From assembly GCA_021779135.1 (NCBI GenBank), contig JAJYBH010000009.1, positions 1-50,287 on the forward strand: a DNA stretch of 50,287 nucleotides. The letters run 5' to 3'. Made by a program: the position numbers and the translations under genes. The notes beneath the pieces were generated by a model. It was given only the letters and a program-made list of their open reading frames with translations. It made no database searches and was not told the origin of the DNA. The stretch's first letter is position 1; each line of letters begins with the position of its first letter. Positions 16,406-23,875 of the stretch are shown here, one piece after another. Origin of the DNA: Deltaproteobacteria bacterium (GTDB taxonomy: Bacteria; Desulfobacterota; Desulfuromonadia; Geobacterales; Pseudopelobacteraceae).

Positions 16406-18322
16406 TTATACTGCCTGGTTCTGGTGCACAATGGTAAGCTTCCTTCTCGATCGAACATGGCTAGCAAGGCCGCACACGCAAGCCAGCAGCAAAACGCCTG
16501 CCGCTGCCGGATGTACGACCGCCATGACCAGCGGTGTCAACAGCAGCCGCGTCACCAGCCTGAGGAATGCGTGCTGGGCGATGAATGCAGCCAGAGGCGG
16601 ACTCAGCCGATAATACAGCGCCACAAAGGCCCGCCCCGGTGCATTGGTCAACAGCTGGTTATCCCGGAAGTCGCGCAGTATCCGTACCTGTGGATGCAGG
16701 TAGCTGCCGTAGGCGGCCGTGGCGATGAAACACCCTCCTCCGCCTCCTCCTGAAGATGCAGGTGCCGGGACAGGTGTCACCGGCGTGGCGGTGACCGGAT
16801 CTGTGTTCCGAGTTGTTCCGTCGGTGCTGAAATTGGCGTTCTGGGTTGTGTTGCCGCTGGTGTTGGCCAGCATCAGCACGATCTCGGCAGTCACTCCGGG
16901 GTTCGGGATGGTTGCGGAGGAAGGGTAGCTATTCGGGAAGCTGTACTCGCTGATATTCCCGAGGGCATCCTTGCTGAACGCTCGCGCCACGACGGCCGGC
17001 GTCGCATTGACGGTGATGGTCAGGCTGCCGCCGGGGAAGGCGCTGGGTACGAACTTGTAGTACGCGAATGAGTACTGCTCCAGGGTTGCTTTTGGTACGG
17101 GAGTGGAGGAGCTGTTGACGGGGGAGCTGCTGTAGGTCGAAACCGGGACATAGTTCAGATGGGCGGTTGTCTTGTCGTAGGCCTGGGTCCAATCCTGCTG
17201 ACGATAGACGCGGCGGACGAAACCGAGGAAATCCGTTGGCAACCCGCCTGCGAGAGTGGAATCGATGACCGGCAGCATGGGGATGTCACTGAAACCGCCA
17301 GGGGACGGGAGTTGCGTAAGATTCTGCCATATGGACCGTACAATATCGGATGAATGCTGTTCGGCCAGGTAGCGGTTGAAGATCCAGCGGCCATAGCCGG
17401 CGCCGGTGCTAAGGGCGTTGGCATCCACGGCCAGGTCGAGACGCCGGGTGCTGTTGGAGAACCAGGCCGGGACATAGCCGTAACTTTGATGTATGGCGGG
17501 ATAGAGCTCCCCTTCGTACCAGTTCGAAGTGGCCTCGGCGTACCAGGTCTCGAAAAAGACGTTATAGCCGTACTGGATGGCATGGTGAAACTCGTGAACC
17601 GAGGTTATCCGCAGGCTGTCGAGTGGCGTACCGGCTATGGTGTAGATGGACTTGGTGAAATCCTTGTCTATTTCTATATAGCTGCTGTAGGCGTAGGGAA
17701 ACCCGGTGTGAGGAGCCGGCTGGACGCTGCTCGTCACCCCGTAGTTGCTATCGCAGGCGAGACTTCTCAGGTACACGTCATAAGGTGCAGCAGGAAAATT
17801 GGGGGGCAGGGTGTACCCCCGTCCGTTGTAGAAGCTGTAGGCAGCCTCGAAGGAATCGCCGACAACCTGAATCCAGGATGCCAGATTGTTGTAGGGGGGA
17901 TCGGGGGTCGGGACATCGTCGAACGTCTGTCCGTTATAGATGCTGTTTGCATTCTGACAGATTCGGGGAGCACTGACCGTCGAATAATGAATTTTGAAGT
18001 GGCCGCCCGATGAAGTCGCAAACGTCTCACCCGCCAGTGTCGGTGCTGCCAGTTGTTTGGCCAGCGTTTTCTGGGTGGACGCTTCCAGCTTGTCCCAATC
18101 CCGTTGCAGCCCGTGCTTGAGCGGCATGCCGCACTGGGGAATCGCCCCAACCTCTGTTGCCGGCGTCAGGATAGCCTTCTGCAGGGCGCTGCTGTTCTGG
18201 AGGGGGGCGCTAATGCCGAAGGCGGACAGATAGTAATCGTCAAGCTGTCCGGCAACAGCGGGGAGCGCCAACGAAAACATGGAACAAACTGTGATGATCA
18301 GCCGTGAAAGAACAATTTTCAT
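16406..18322 (-). CDS. Secreted putative zinc metalloprotease with CFI-box C-terminal tail
   Basis: A signal peptide (to about PAVAG, residue 25) is followed by a domain with the zinc motif HEFHH (H243-H247) in [12 protein letters not shown] likely third ligand lies in the [10 protein letters not shown] helix about 20 residues later. The region near residues 400-500 looks like a beta-sandwich. Then comes a Thr/Pro spacer, GGGGGG, and [16 protein letters not shown] at residue 531, the CFI-box tail known from many secreted deltaproteobacterial proteins. That tail carries hydrophobic stretches and ends in a basic RSRRK, consistent with membrane retention or sorting. Its stop overlaps no neighbour, but its ATG overlaps the stop of the upstream gene (TAATG). 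Protease activity is inferred. Confidence 0.82.
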   Translation of the reverse strand: MKIVLSRLIITVCSMFSLALPAVAGQLDDYYLSAFGISAPLQNSSALQKAILTPATEVGAIPQCGMPLKHGLQRDWDKLEASTQKTLAKQLAAPTLAGETFATSSGGHFKIHYSTVSAPRICQNANSIYNGQTFDDVPTPDPPYNNLASWIQVVGDSFEAAYSFYNGRGYTLPPNFPAAPYDVYLRSLACDSNYGVTSSVQPAPHTGFPYAYSSYIEIDKDFTKSIYTIAGTPLDSLRITSVHEFHHAIQYGYNVFFETWYAEATSNWYEGELYPAIHQSYGYVPAWFSNSTRRLDLAVDANALSTGAGYGRWIFNRYLAEQHSSDIVRSIWQNLTQLPSPGGFSDIPMLPVIDSTLAGGLPTDFLGFVRRVYRQQDWTQAYDKTTAHLNYVPVSTYSSSPVNSSSTPVPKATLEQYSFAYYKFVPSAFPGGSLTITVNATPAVVARAFSKDALGNISEYSFPNSYPSSATIPNPGVTAEIVLMLANTSGNTTQNANFSTDGTTRNTDPVTATPVTPVPAPASSGGGGGGCFIATAAYGSYLHPQVRILRDFRDNQLLTNAPGRAFVALYYRLSPPLAAFIAQHAFLRLVTRLLLTPLVMAVVHPAAAGVLLLACVCGLASHVRSRRKLTIVHQNQAV

Positions 18323-18834
18323 TAGTCCACCATCCTTTTGCCTGCCAGTAACGGGACAAGTACCGTGGTCCCTCTCTCTACCAATGCCTCTGTCATGAAA
18401 ACGCCGTTGCTGACCCGGTAGGTTCCCGCGGCAAGCACCGCAACAAAATACCCGTGTTCGTCACTGAACAGACTTGCTGCGACCCTGTCGCCGGATGATA
18501 TCGTTACCGGCATGCCGGGGCGGGGGGTGTAGCCGCTGCTGTCCGCCAGTTTGCCGCCGGTAGAGTGAGTGAAGCAGATGCCGGCCAGAGCACCTTTACC
18601 GGCGGGCATGGCGGTTGCCTCGGGCTTGTCCGCCCGGGTCATGACAACCGGCACCGTGCGCTCGCGCACCGCCAGAAACGGCCCTTTGTCAGCGGGCTGT
18701 CCGGCAACAAAGACCCGGCCGTCGAAGTGATAGTAATTCCAGGCCGGTACCGGTCGTTTGGCGGCAGCAGACACCGCCGTACAGATGACGATTACCGCCA
18801 GTACTGAGAGAATAAGTGTGCTGATGGATGACAT
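18322..18834 (-). CDS. Secreted protein of unknown function, coupled to the CFI-box metalloprotease
   Basis: A signal peptide ([22 protein letters not shown]) precedes about 145 residues. The C-terminal half ([34 protein letters not shown]) resembles a carboxypeptidase-regulatory-like or transthyretin-like beta-sandwich, so it may be a binding module. Its TAA overlaps the ATG of the metalloprotease gene downstream, indicating translational coupling and joint function. A GTG two codons upstream (18840) is an alternative start. No catalytic motif is seen. Confidence 0.72.
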   Translation of the reverse strand: MSSISTLILSVLAVIVICTAVSAAAKRPVPAWNYYHFDGRVFVAGQPADKGPFLAVRERTVPVVMTRADKPEATAMPAGKGALAGICFTHSTGGKLADSSGYTPRPGMPVTISSGDRVAASLFSDEHGYFVAVLAAGTYRVSNGVFMTEALVERGTTVLVPLLAGKRMVD

Positions 18835-18963
18835 GCTCACCTGCCGCCGGAGTGAAATTAGCGCAATAGGAGTATTGTGCAGAATTGATGCTGATCAAGT
18901 CAATCCTAATCATGAGAGATGCTTATATTTTGCGGGGTGTCTTGCAGTCGGTCCGGATAGCTC

Positions 18964-19920
18964 TCAGCGTCGCGCGAGTTCCCGCGCCAGGCACTCGATA
19001 TGCCGTTCATCGGTACCGCAACAACCACCCAGTACCTTCATACCCAGTTCGCCGTGCAGCGCCGAAACATCCCGGCCGAACTTCTCCGGCGCCTCCTCCA
19101 CCAGCCCGGTGCTGGCATCCAGCTCTTCCGGGCTGAGGGGCGCGGTGTTGGCCAGCAGTCCGATGACCCGCTTCCGGACCAGGGGGGAGGAGTTGCTGCT
19201 GTGCAGCAGGGCGCTGCGAAAGAACGAAGCATGGGTACAGTTGATCAGGTAAGCCAGGGGAGGCGGGGTCGCGGCTGCATCGATGGAGGCGATGGCATCG
19301 TTGAGTGGTGTGCCGTCCAGCAGGGTCCCTTCGGGGCGGACCACGAAACTGATCAGATAAGGGAGCCCGGTTGCGGCCAGGGCTCGCGCCAGTCCGGCCG
19401 CTTCGCTCAGGGCCGGGAGGGTGGCCGCCAGCAGGAAATCGACACCGGCCTCGGCCAGTTGCCCGGCCTGCCAGGCATGGAATTCGGTCGCCGCATCGGC
19501 ACTCAAGGCCTCATCCGGCTTGTAGGCGTCACCACGGCAGCTCATCAGCCCGCAGATTGCAACCTGGCGGGCATAGTCGCCGTAACTGTCGCGCAGCCCG
19601 GCCAGAAAGCGGGCGTTGTCGCCATTCAGGTCGCGACCGGCCAGTCCGGCCGCCGCGATGCGCTCCCGGCCGGCGCGCCAGGTGGGGGTGGAGAGCAGCA
19701 GCGGCAGGTTGTAGCGCTGTCCGATCTCCAGATATTGGCGACAGATCCCCTCCAGGGCCGAGCGGCCGGCATCCTGGTAGATCAGGGCCGAATTGACCAC
19801 GTGTTCATCCAGCTGGATGCCATCGGCACGCCGCAGGCGCTCGATAACCGCCCCTTCGCCCAGGATGACTGGTGAGGCCGCCAGCAGTTCCGGAAATGAC
19901 ACACCCCTGTCGGCCGTCAT
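18964..19920 (-). CDS. Homocysteine S-methyltransferase-like protein
   Basis: The 318-residue protein has the homocysteine S-methyltransferase barrel with its zinc ligands: a first Cys in INCTH and the pair in LGGCCGTDERH near the C-terminus. GEGAVIERLRR opens the domain in place of the usual DGG-type start. MmuM-like enzymes move a methyl group to homocysteine; others in this group use different thiols. The substrate is unclear because the N-terminal part is unusual. The 5' end abuts a truncated integrase: the frame METSMTADRG overlaps the integrase stop. A deletion may have removed this gene's own promoter. An alternative start lies at 19932. Confidence 0.85.
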   Translation of the reverse strand: MTADRGVSFPELLAASPVILGEGAVIERLRRADGIQLDEHVVNSALIYQDAGRSALEGICRQYLEIGQRYNLPLLLSTPTWRAGRERIAAAGLAGRDLNGDNARFLAGLRDSYGDYARQVAICGLMSCRGDAYKPDEALSADAATEFHAWQAGQLAEAGVDFLLAATLPALSEAAGLARALAATGLPYLISFVVRPEGTLLDGTPLNDAIASIDAAATPPPLAYLINCTHASFFRSALLHSSNSSPLVRKRVIGLLANTAPLSPEELDASTGLVEEAPEKFGRDVSALHGELGMKVLGGCCGTDERHIECLARELARR

Positions 19921-20567
19921 GCTTGTTTCCATTGCAGGGTCAGTACATCAAAAATCCGGTTGACTTCTCCCACTGAGAAAACAACGGGCAGTCTGCGTTT
20001 CTTTTTGGCCCGTGCGGCGTCCAAGTTAGCAACCTCTTTTTCCAGACCATGACGAAACGGAAAAATGTCGGCATTCAGTGCCTGATTCTGGGTTGATGCG
20101 GAAATCCTTCGTTCAACAGCCAGGTAAGAAAGGAACGTTCTGATGTCATCCGTAGTTAGATTATTTGGAGACTTCCCATTAACGAAATGTTGAAATTGCC
20201 TACCCCATGTTGTATAAGTTTTCTCGGTATTCAAAGACAAATGCTTCAGACGCATGACGTTGATCATCTTTTCTAAAATCTGTCCCCACAGTTTGCCTTC
20301 ATCTGTCGTCGCTACAGGGCGTTGACCGTGTCGCGAGACAAAGAATGTGTACAACCGCAGAGCCTGTTCCGCCTGTTTGACCTGCCAATCCTCACGCGTA
20401 TTCTCCAGGCCATCCAGATACTGTTTTATCTGATCAGAAGAGAGGATTTTTTCTGGAAGGCAGTCACTTTTGGTGTAACTGTCCTTAACCCTCTTTACAT
20501 AATAAGGAATTTGCTTTGAAGCGATGGAACCGTTACTGACCAGAAACTGTTCAAAGCGTTCGAACAT
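19917..20567 (-). pseudogene. Truncated integron-type tyrosine integrase (IntI-like)
   Basis: The frame starts MFERFEQFL with GGGAG 5 bases upstream. It has the N-terminal SAM-like core-binding domain of integron integrases: LSLNTEKTYTTWGRQF, FLSYLAVERRISASTQNQAL, FRHGLEKEV, and the RAKKKRRLPVVFS linker into VNRIFDVLT. There it breaks off with LQWKQA and a stop. About 110 residues with the catalytic Arg, HxxR, His and Tyr are absent, so it cannot recombine DNA. The last codons come from the upstream region of the neighbouring methyltransferase gene, which marks a deletion junction near 19940. It is divergent from the cassette array, as intI should be. Confidence 0.85.
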
Positions 20568-20727
20568 AAAAACTCCCGGAATTATACCGCAACAATATAT
20601 CCACAACTGTATTGGGGGATTATATTGCAAAATAGGGCTAAAACAAGTCGATTTGTCGTTATTTTTGCCAAAATTTGTCAGTAATATAATAAATAAAAAG
20701 ATTAAAAGAGCTGCGGTATAACCCGTA

Positions 20728-20734
20728 GTTGAAC
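20728..20734 (+). other. attI-like or first cassette core site
   Basis: GTTGAAC fits the integron core consensus GTTRRRY. It lies about 160 bases from the integrase start on the side where attI is expected and 50 bases before the first cassette gene. Only the core is recognised; integrase-binding flanks cannot be verified by eye. Confidence 0.45.
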
Positions 20735-20784
20735 GACAAAAAAGAAAAAGGAAAATACGATAACCGCTAGAAGGCAATGAAACC

Positions 20785-21042
20785 ATGCAATTAAATTTCG
20801 ACGTCATAAGCTGTGTAGTTTTGCCAATCGGTGGGTATTTCTGCATGAAAGAGATGAAAAGAAGAGCTAAAAAAGCAATAGATTCCAAAACTTATACTGA
20901 GGGATTTTATCGATTTAAACCTGTATATGGTGAAAAAGCTGTACTACTGGCAAAAGGATATGCACGAAGTGGTGTGTATATATTTGTGTTTTCCATCTTT
21001 CTGCCTTTTTCGATGGCTCTGATAAAATACATTCACTTATAA
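20785..21042 (+). CDS. Cassette-encoded small membrane protein (85 aa)
   Basis: The protein starts MQLNFDVISCVVLPIGGYF, a first membrane segment. A basic stretch (EMKRRAKKAIDSK) and a polar middle follow, then a second hydrophobic helix (GVYIFVFSIFLPFSMALI). No family is recognised, as is usual for integron cassettes. The stop codon directly abuts the left end of an attC-like site at 21043, the tight packing typical of a cassette. The gene is much richer in A+T than the flanking chromosome. Confidence 0.65.
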   Translation: MQLNFDVISCVVLPIGGYFCMKEMKRRAKKAIDSKTYTEGFYRFKPVYGEKAVLLAKGYARSGVYIFVFSIFLPFSMALIKYIHL

Positions 21043-21107
21043 GTTCAACCACGCGGCGGCAGCCGGTCTTCGCTACGCTTCGCCGCTGCGCCACGCTACC
21101 GTTGAAT
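21043..21107 (+). repeat. attC-like site 1 of the integron array
   Basis: The 65-base site runs from GTTCAAC (RYYYAAC) to GTTGAAT (GTTRRRY). Inside, GGCGGCAGC and GCTGCGCC form an imperfect stem with one unpaired base, as in attC recombination sites that act as folded single strands. The left arm follows the stop codon of the 85-aa cassette gene directly. Confidence 0.75.
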
Positions 21108-21118
21108 CGAGATAAAAT

Positions 21119-21319
21119 ATGAATAAAACATTAAAACTGATACTCGCTGGAATTTTTTTTATAATCAGCTACAGCGAAACAAAGAATGTCATGACTTCGA
21201 AATGCATTACAGTAAAAATGGTTACTATTTGTGATTGGACAGTATATGTGTGGTCTTTAAGTTGGGCCATAATGGGAATTTACTTAATGTGGTCTGCATT
21301 CATGACCAAAAACAAATAG
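21119..21319 (+). CDS. Cassette-encoded small membrane protein (66 aa)
   Basis: The ATG lies 12 bases after the attC core. The protein has two hydrophobic segments: TLKLILAGIFFIIS at the start and TVYVWSLSWAIMGIYLMWSAF near the end, joined by a short Cys- and Lys-containing loop. No family is recognised. Its downstream ~190 bases (21320-21509) carry no gene but include a weak dyad and a GTTGAAA at 21359 that may be a decayed attC. Confidence 0.55.
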   Translation: MNKTLKLILAGIFFIISYSETKNVMTSKCITVKMVTICDWTVYVWSLSWAIMGIYLMWSAFMTKNK

Positions 21320-21509
21320 ATTCTTATAACGATGCAACGACAGGATAGCGGATAAGTAGTTGAAATAAAAATAGATGCAACTTCAAAATCCCTAAAGGAA
21401 AAAGGGCGCTTCCCATTTATTCAGTCGCTTTAACGAGGAAAAGGGGAATCGCTGGAGAGTAATTGAAAGGTCAAAGCTCCAACTTTCAAAAAGCAGACAT
21501 AAACTGAGG

Positions 21510-21569
21510 ATTCAACAAGGCTTACGACCTTTCCTAAAACCCGGTGTGTCAATGCTATGCCCGTTGAAC
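21510..21569 (+). repeat. attC-like site 2 of the integron array
   Basis: The 60-base site runs from ATTCAAC (21510-21516, fits RYYYAAC) to GTTGAAC (21563-21569, fits GTTRRRY), with partially complementary inner arms. The next cassette gene starts 8 bases later. Confidence 0.65.
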
Positions 21570-21576
21570 GAGAAAA

Positions 21577-21849
21577 ATGAAAGATCAAAAAGAAGAAAAG
21601 AAAAAAATGAATTGGGGTTTTGCGGTCCTCGGAGCGTTGATGGTCGTTGTCGGGACTATTATGATCGTCCAAGGGATTTCAGCGTACAAAACCGGAGCAT
21701 TAATACCAGCCACAACCAAATCAGGACCAATGACAGGTTTACAGTCGATCATCACAGGAATAATTGCAGGAGTTGCAGGGTTATCCTTTGTCGGGGTTGA
21801 AGTGTTTAAGGCGATGAAAAGAAGTCGCAGAGTCCAGCAAGGCCGCTAG
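21577..21849 (+). CDS. Cassette-encoded two-helix membrane protein (90 aa)
   Basis: The N-terminus is highly charged (MKDQKEEKKK). Two membrane helices follow: WGFAVLGALMVVVGTIMIVQG and LQSIITGIIAGVAGLSFVGVEVF. The tail is basic (KRSRRVQQGR). I do not recognise the family. A GACCTGAC/GTCAGGTC hairpin (21849-21874) overlaps the stop, and a degenerate core site, GTTGTAC (21891-21897), follows. Confidence 0.6.
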   Translation: MKDQKEEKKKMNWGFAVLGALMVVVGTIMIVQGISAYKTGALIPATTKSGPMTGLQSIITGIIAGVAGLSFVGVEVFKAMKRSRRVQQGR

Positions 21850-21897
21850 ACCTGACCGATAAGGCCGTCAGGTCAGCGCCCACTCCGTCCGTTGTAC
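21849..21897 (+). repeat. Hairpin plus degenerate core site after the 90-aa cassette gene
   Basis: A perfect 8-bp stem (GACCTGAC/GTCAGGTC) is followed 16 bases later by GTTGTAC, one mismatch from GTTRRRY. No RYYYAAC left end is found, so this is at best a decayed cassette boundary; it may instead be a terminator-like hairpin. Confidence 0.35.
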
Positions 21898-21910
21898 AAA
21901 GGAAAAATAA

Positions 21911-22261
21911 ATGGAAGAAAAGCTTGTGACAGTGGCCGTCTTTGGGGCTCCGTATGAAGCAGAGATGGCAAAGGGGGAACTGGAAGCAAATGGCATCCCC
22001 GCATTTATTTTGGACCAGTTTACAATAGGAGCTAATCCGTTGTATTCGAACGCACTCGGTGGCATCAAACTTCAGGTTCTTGTTTCATATGCGGAGGATG
22101 CGCAGCGGATAATTTCAGCACAAGTACCTCAAGAAGAGACTGAACCTATCAAACCAGAAAGCAACCCGAAAAAGGCAATTGCCAAGACATTCGTTTGGTT
22201 TTATTTGGCCATGGCAGCGGGAGGGCTGTTTTTTCTTGTATACGTGTTCTCGAAACTTTAG
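21911..22261 (+). CDS. DUF2007 domain protein with C-terminal membrane anchor
   Basis: The first ~70 residues match DUF2007, a small PII-like fold called a putative signal-transducing domain: LVTVAVFGAPYEAEMAKGEL, ANGIPAFILD, then GGIKLQVLVSYAEDAQRII. A Pro/Glu/Lys linker leads to one membrane helix (FVWFYLAMAAGGLFFLVYVF). The role of the family is unknown. AAAGGA precedes the ATG. It lies in the integron region, 13 bases past a degenerate core site, and is probably a cassette gene. Confidence 0.75.
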   Translation: MEEKLVTVAVFGAPYEAEMAKGELEANGIPAFILDQFTIGANPLYSNALGGIKLQVLVSYAEDAQRIISAQVPQEETEPIKPESNPKKAIAKTFVWFYLAMAAGGLFFLVYVFSKL

Positions 22262-22282
22262 GGGAAAGACTGTTGGTTTCGG

Positions 22283-22335
22283 GGCTACACATCTAACAAA
22301 ATCACCAAAAACAGCAATATATGCAATGTGTAGCC
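22283..22335. repeat. Perfect 10-bp inverted repeat between cassette genes
   Basis: GGCTACACAT (22283-22292) and ATGTGTAGCC (22326-22335) are perfect inverted copies 33 bases apart. The ends do not fit attC core sites. It could be an RNA hairpin ending the DUF2007 transcript or the trace of a small mobile element. Confidence 0.5.
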
Positions 22336-22384
22336 GCGACACTGTTGTTCCCTGCTCAACGGAATTAATCCCCAGAATATAGCC

Positions 22385-22413
22385 TTGACATTATATAGTC
22401 TATAAGCTATTTT
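22385..22413 (+). promoter_or_regulatory. Promoter and operator of the higBA pair
   Basis: TTGACA (22385-22390) and TATTTT (22408-22413) are spaced by 17 bases. Between them, TATAGTCTATA (22394-22404) is a near-perfect palindrome over the spacer, where an autoregulating antitoxin would bind. Toxin translation begins 18 bases after the -10. Confidence 0.65.
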
Positions 22414-22430
22414 TATTAAGGAAATGAGAT

Positions 22431-22778
22431 ATGGTGTGGAACATCGTAACGGTTGAATACTTCGATGATTGGTTCCTAGGCTTGGATGCTTCGGAGCAGC
22501 AAGACGTGTTGGCCGCCATTTTAGTTCTTGAGCAATACGGCCCTATGTTAGGCAGACCGCATGTTGACAGTCTCAAAGGAACTGACAAGGTAAAGAACTT
22601 GAAAGAACTCCGTGTACAACACAAAGGCAAACCGTACCGGGTATTTTTTGCCTTTGACCCTCTCCGCCAGGCCGTGATGCTATGTGGCGGCGACAAAACT
22701 GGTAATAAACATTTTTACGAAAGCATGATCCCTGTTGCAGAGCGTGAATTTCTGAACTATCTGCAAGAACTGGAGTGA
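22431..22778 (+). CDS. higB: HigB/RelE-type toxin (phage Gp49-like)
   Basis: The 115-residue protein has the Gp49-like/HigB pattern: YFDDWFLGLDASEQQDVLAAI, LEQYGPMLGRPHVDSLKG, then KNLKELRVQHKGKPYRVFFAFD and a C-terminal MLCGGDKTG. The basic residues (ELRVQ, YRVFF) fit RelE-superfamily ribosome-dependent mRNA cleavage. AAGGAA lies upstream. The antitoxin gene follows after three bases, and toxin-first order is typical of higBA. It lies in the integron array, where such pairs stabilise cassettes. Confidence 0.9.
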   Translation: MVWNIVTVEYFDDWFLGLDASEQQDVLAAILVLEQYGPMLGRPHVDSLKGTDKVKNLKELRVQHKGKPYRVFFAFDPLRQAVMLCGGDKTGNKHFYESMIPVAEREFLNYLQELE

Positions 22779-22781
22779 GTT

Positions 22782-23084
22782 ATGGCAAAGCAACTTTCGG
22801 AATTGGTTAAAAAAGTAAACCCTGCTGTCGTAGCAGCAGCACGTGTCCAAGCGGATCAAGAAATTTTTGAACTACGCCTTGCTCAATTACGTAAAACAGT
22901 AGAGATGTCGCAACATGACCTAGCGGCTGCACTGGGAATATCGCAACCCTCCGTTGCCAACTTGGAAAAACGCGGCCACGAAGTCAAAATCTCTTCTCTG
23001 AAGCGTTATATCGAGGCGTTGGGCGGCAAACTGTCTCTGGATGTAGAGCTGGCTGATGGTCGCCACATCGGAATAGACGTTTAA
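22782..23084 (+). CDS. higA: HigA-type antitoxin with XRE helix-turn-helix
   Basis: The 100-residue protein has an N-terminal helical arm and an XRE helix-turn-helix: LRKTVEMSQHDLAAALGISQPSVANLEKRG, with a recognition helix around SQPSVANLE. It then continues SSLKRYIEALGGKLSLDVEL. It should bind HigB and repress the shared promoter through the TATAGTCTATA dyad. It begins 3 bases after the toxin stop. Confidence 0.9.
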   Translation: MAKQLSELVKKVNPAVVAAARVQADQEIFELRLAQLRKTVEMSQHDLAAALGISQPSVANLEKRGHEVKISSLKRYIEALGGKLSLDVELADGRHIGIDV

Positions 23085-23178
23085 CGTCGGTTAGTTACAA
23101 TCGGAGAAGAGGTTAAAAGGTCGAGAGTCAGCTTCAAATCGGGGATGGCAGACGGCCTTTTCATTTCTGAAGAGAAAA

Positions 23179-23229
23179 GTCCAACTAAGCGTAACACCAG
23201 CCAAGTCGGTGTACTCTCAACCGTTGAGC
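23179..23229 (+). repeat. attC-like site 3 of the integron array
   Basis: The 51-base site runs from GTCCAAC (RYYYAAC) to GTTGAGC (GTTRRRY). The inner arms GTAACACC and GGTGTAC pair with one extrahelical A, the classical attC asymmetry. It closes the higBA cassette about 95 bases past the antitoxin stop and is the best-formed of the three sites. Confidence 0.8.
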
Positions 23230-23238
23230 GAAGGGAAA

Positions 23239-23343
23239 ATGAGTAAAAGCGAAAGACACTTTAAAGAAAGCAATTTGTTTGCAGCCGTGATGGCGATACA
23301 AATGAAAAAAGCGACAACAAGATGGGAAGTCTGTCTTGGATGA
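23239..23343 (+). pseudogene. Short frame of a last, broken cassette (34 aa)
   Basis: An ATG with AAGGGAAA just upstream lies 10 bases after attC site 3, the same spacing as other cassette genes. It encodes MSKSERHFKESNLF and stops after 34 codons. A different forward frame (TTG 23336, DDFDSIAADVLSFVQMAEC) continues across the stop, which suggests a frameshift in a longer cassette gene. No second boundary site is seen before the tRNA. Confidence 0.35.
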
Positions 23344-23401
23344 TTTCGATTCCATTGCTGCTGACGTTTTATCGTTCGTGCAGATGGCTGAATGTTCATA
23401 C

Positions 23402-23434
23402 AAAAAGGGCTTGTGCGGTGTCACACAAGCCCTT
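23402..23434 (-). terminator. Terminator downstream of tRNA-Arg
   Basis: AAGGGCTTGTG (23405-23415) and CACAAGCCCTT (23424-23434) form an 11-bp stem. Read on the minus strand, a TTTTTG tail follows, nine bases past the tRNA 3' end. Confidence 0.85.
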
Positions 23435-23442
23435 GATTATTT

Positions 23443-23519
23443 TGGTGCGCCCTGCAGGATTCGAACCTGCGGCCTACGGCTTAGAAGGCCGTTGCTCTAT
23501 CCAGCTGAGCTAAGAGCGC
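23443..23519 (-). tRNA. tRNA-Arg (anticodon TCT)
   Basis: The minus strand folds as a full cloverleaf with acceptor stem GCGCTCT/AGGGCGC, D arm AGCTCAGCTGGATAGAGC, anticodon loop CTTCTAA giving TCT, T arm GGTTCGAATCC, and an encoded CCA end. It reads Arg codons AGA and AGG. It marks the right edge of the integron array; tRNA genes are frequent borders of mobile DNA. Confidence 0.95.
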
Positions 23520-23643
23520 GCGATATATGCCCCAATGCGTCGGGGGAAGCAGACTAACATAATCTGACATCCGCGGCAACCTTGAATCTCGGCCGTTGAT
23601 GACTGCTCGTATGAAAACGCCGGACAGAACGTCCGGCGCTGGG

Positions 23644-23874
23644 TCATTCTTCTTTGTCTTCCTTGTGTATCAGTTCGCGTATCTTCTCGTACAACTGGTC
23701 GCCGTCTTTCGCGGTGACCTTCTTCTTGTCTACCGTGGCCAGCAGGTTGTCACGACAGGCGCTGCACTGCTTGATGCACTCCTTGATCTTGATGTTCAGG
23801 TCCGGAAACTCCTCAGTCAGGCGGCGATAGACCTTGCCTTTGCCCTTGTTATGTTCACAGAAGCGGATCTTCAA
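23644..23874 (-). CDS. DUF1450 family small protein
   Basis: The protein reads KIRFCEHNKGKGKVYRRL, then FPDLNIKIKECIKQCSACRDNLLATVDKKK, matching DUF1450 (YuzB-like). Its conserved Cys residues, CEHN and CxxxCxxC (CIKQCSAC), could bind metal or an Fe-S cluster. Function is unknown. I chose the TTG at 23874, which starts near the first conserved residues and follows the ferritin stop by one base. Longer frames run back into the ferritin gene in another frame and are not protein-like. The start is uncertain. Confidence 0.65.
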   Translation of the reverse strand: MKIRFCEHNKGKGKVYRRLTEEFPDLNIKIKECIKQCSACRDNLLATVDKKKVTAKDGDQLYEKIRELIHKEDKEE

Positions 23875-23875
23875 T

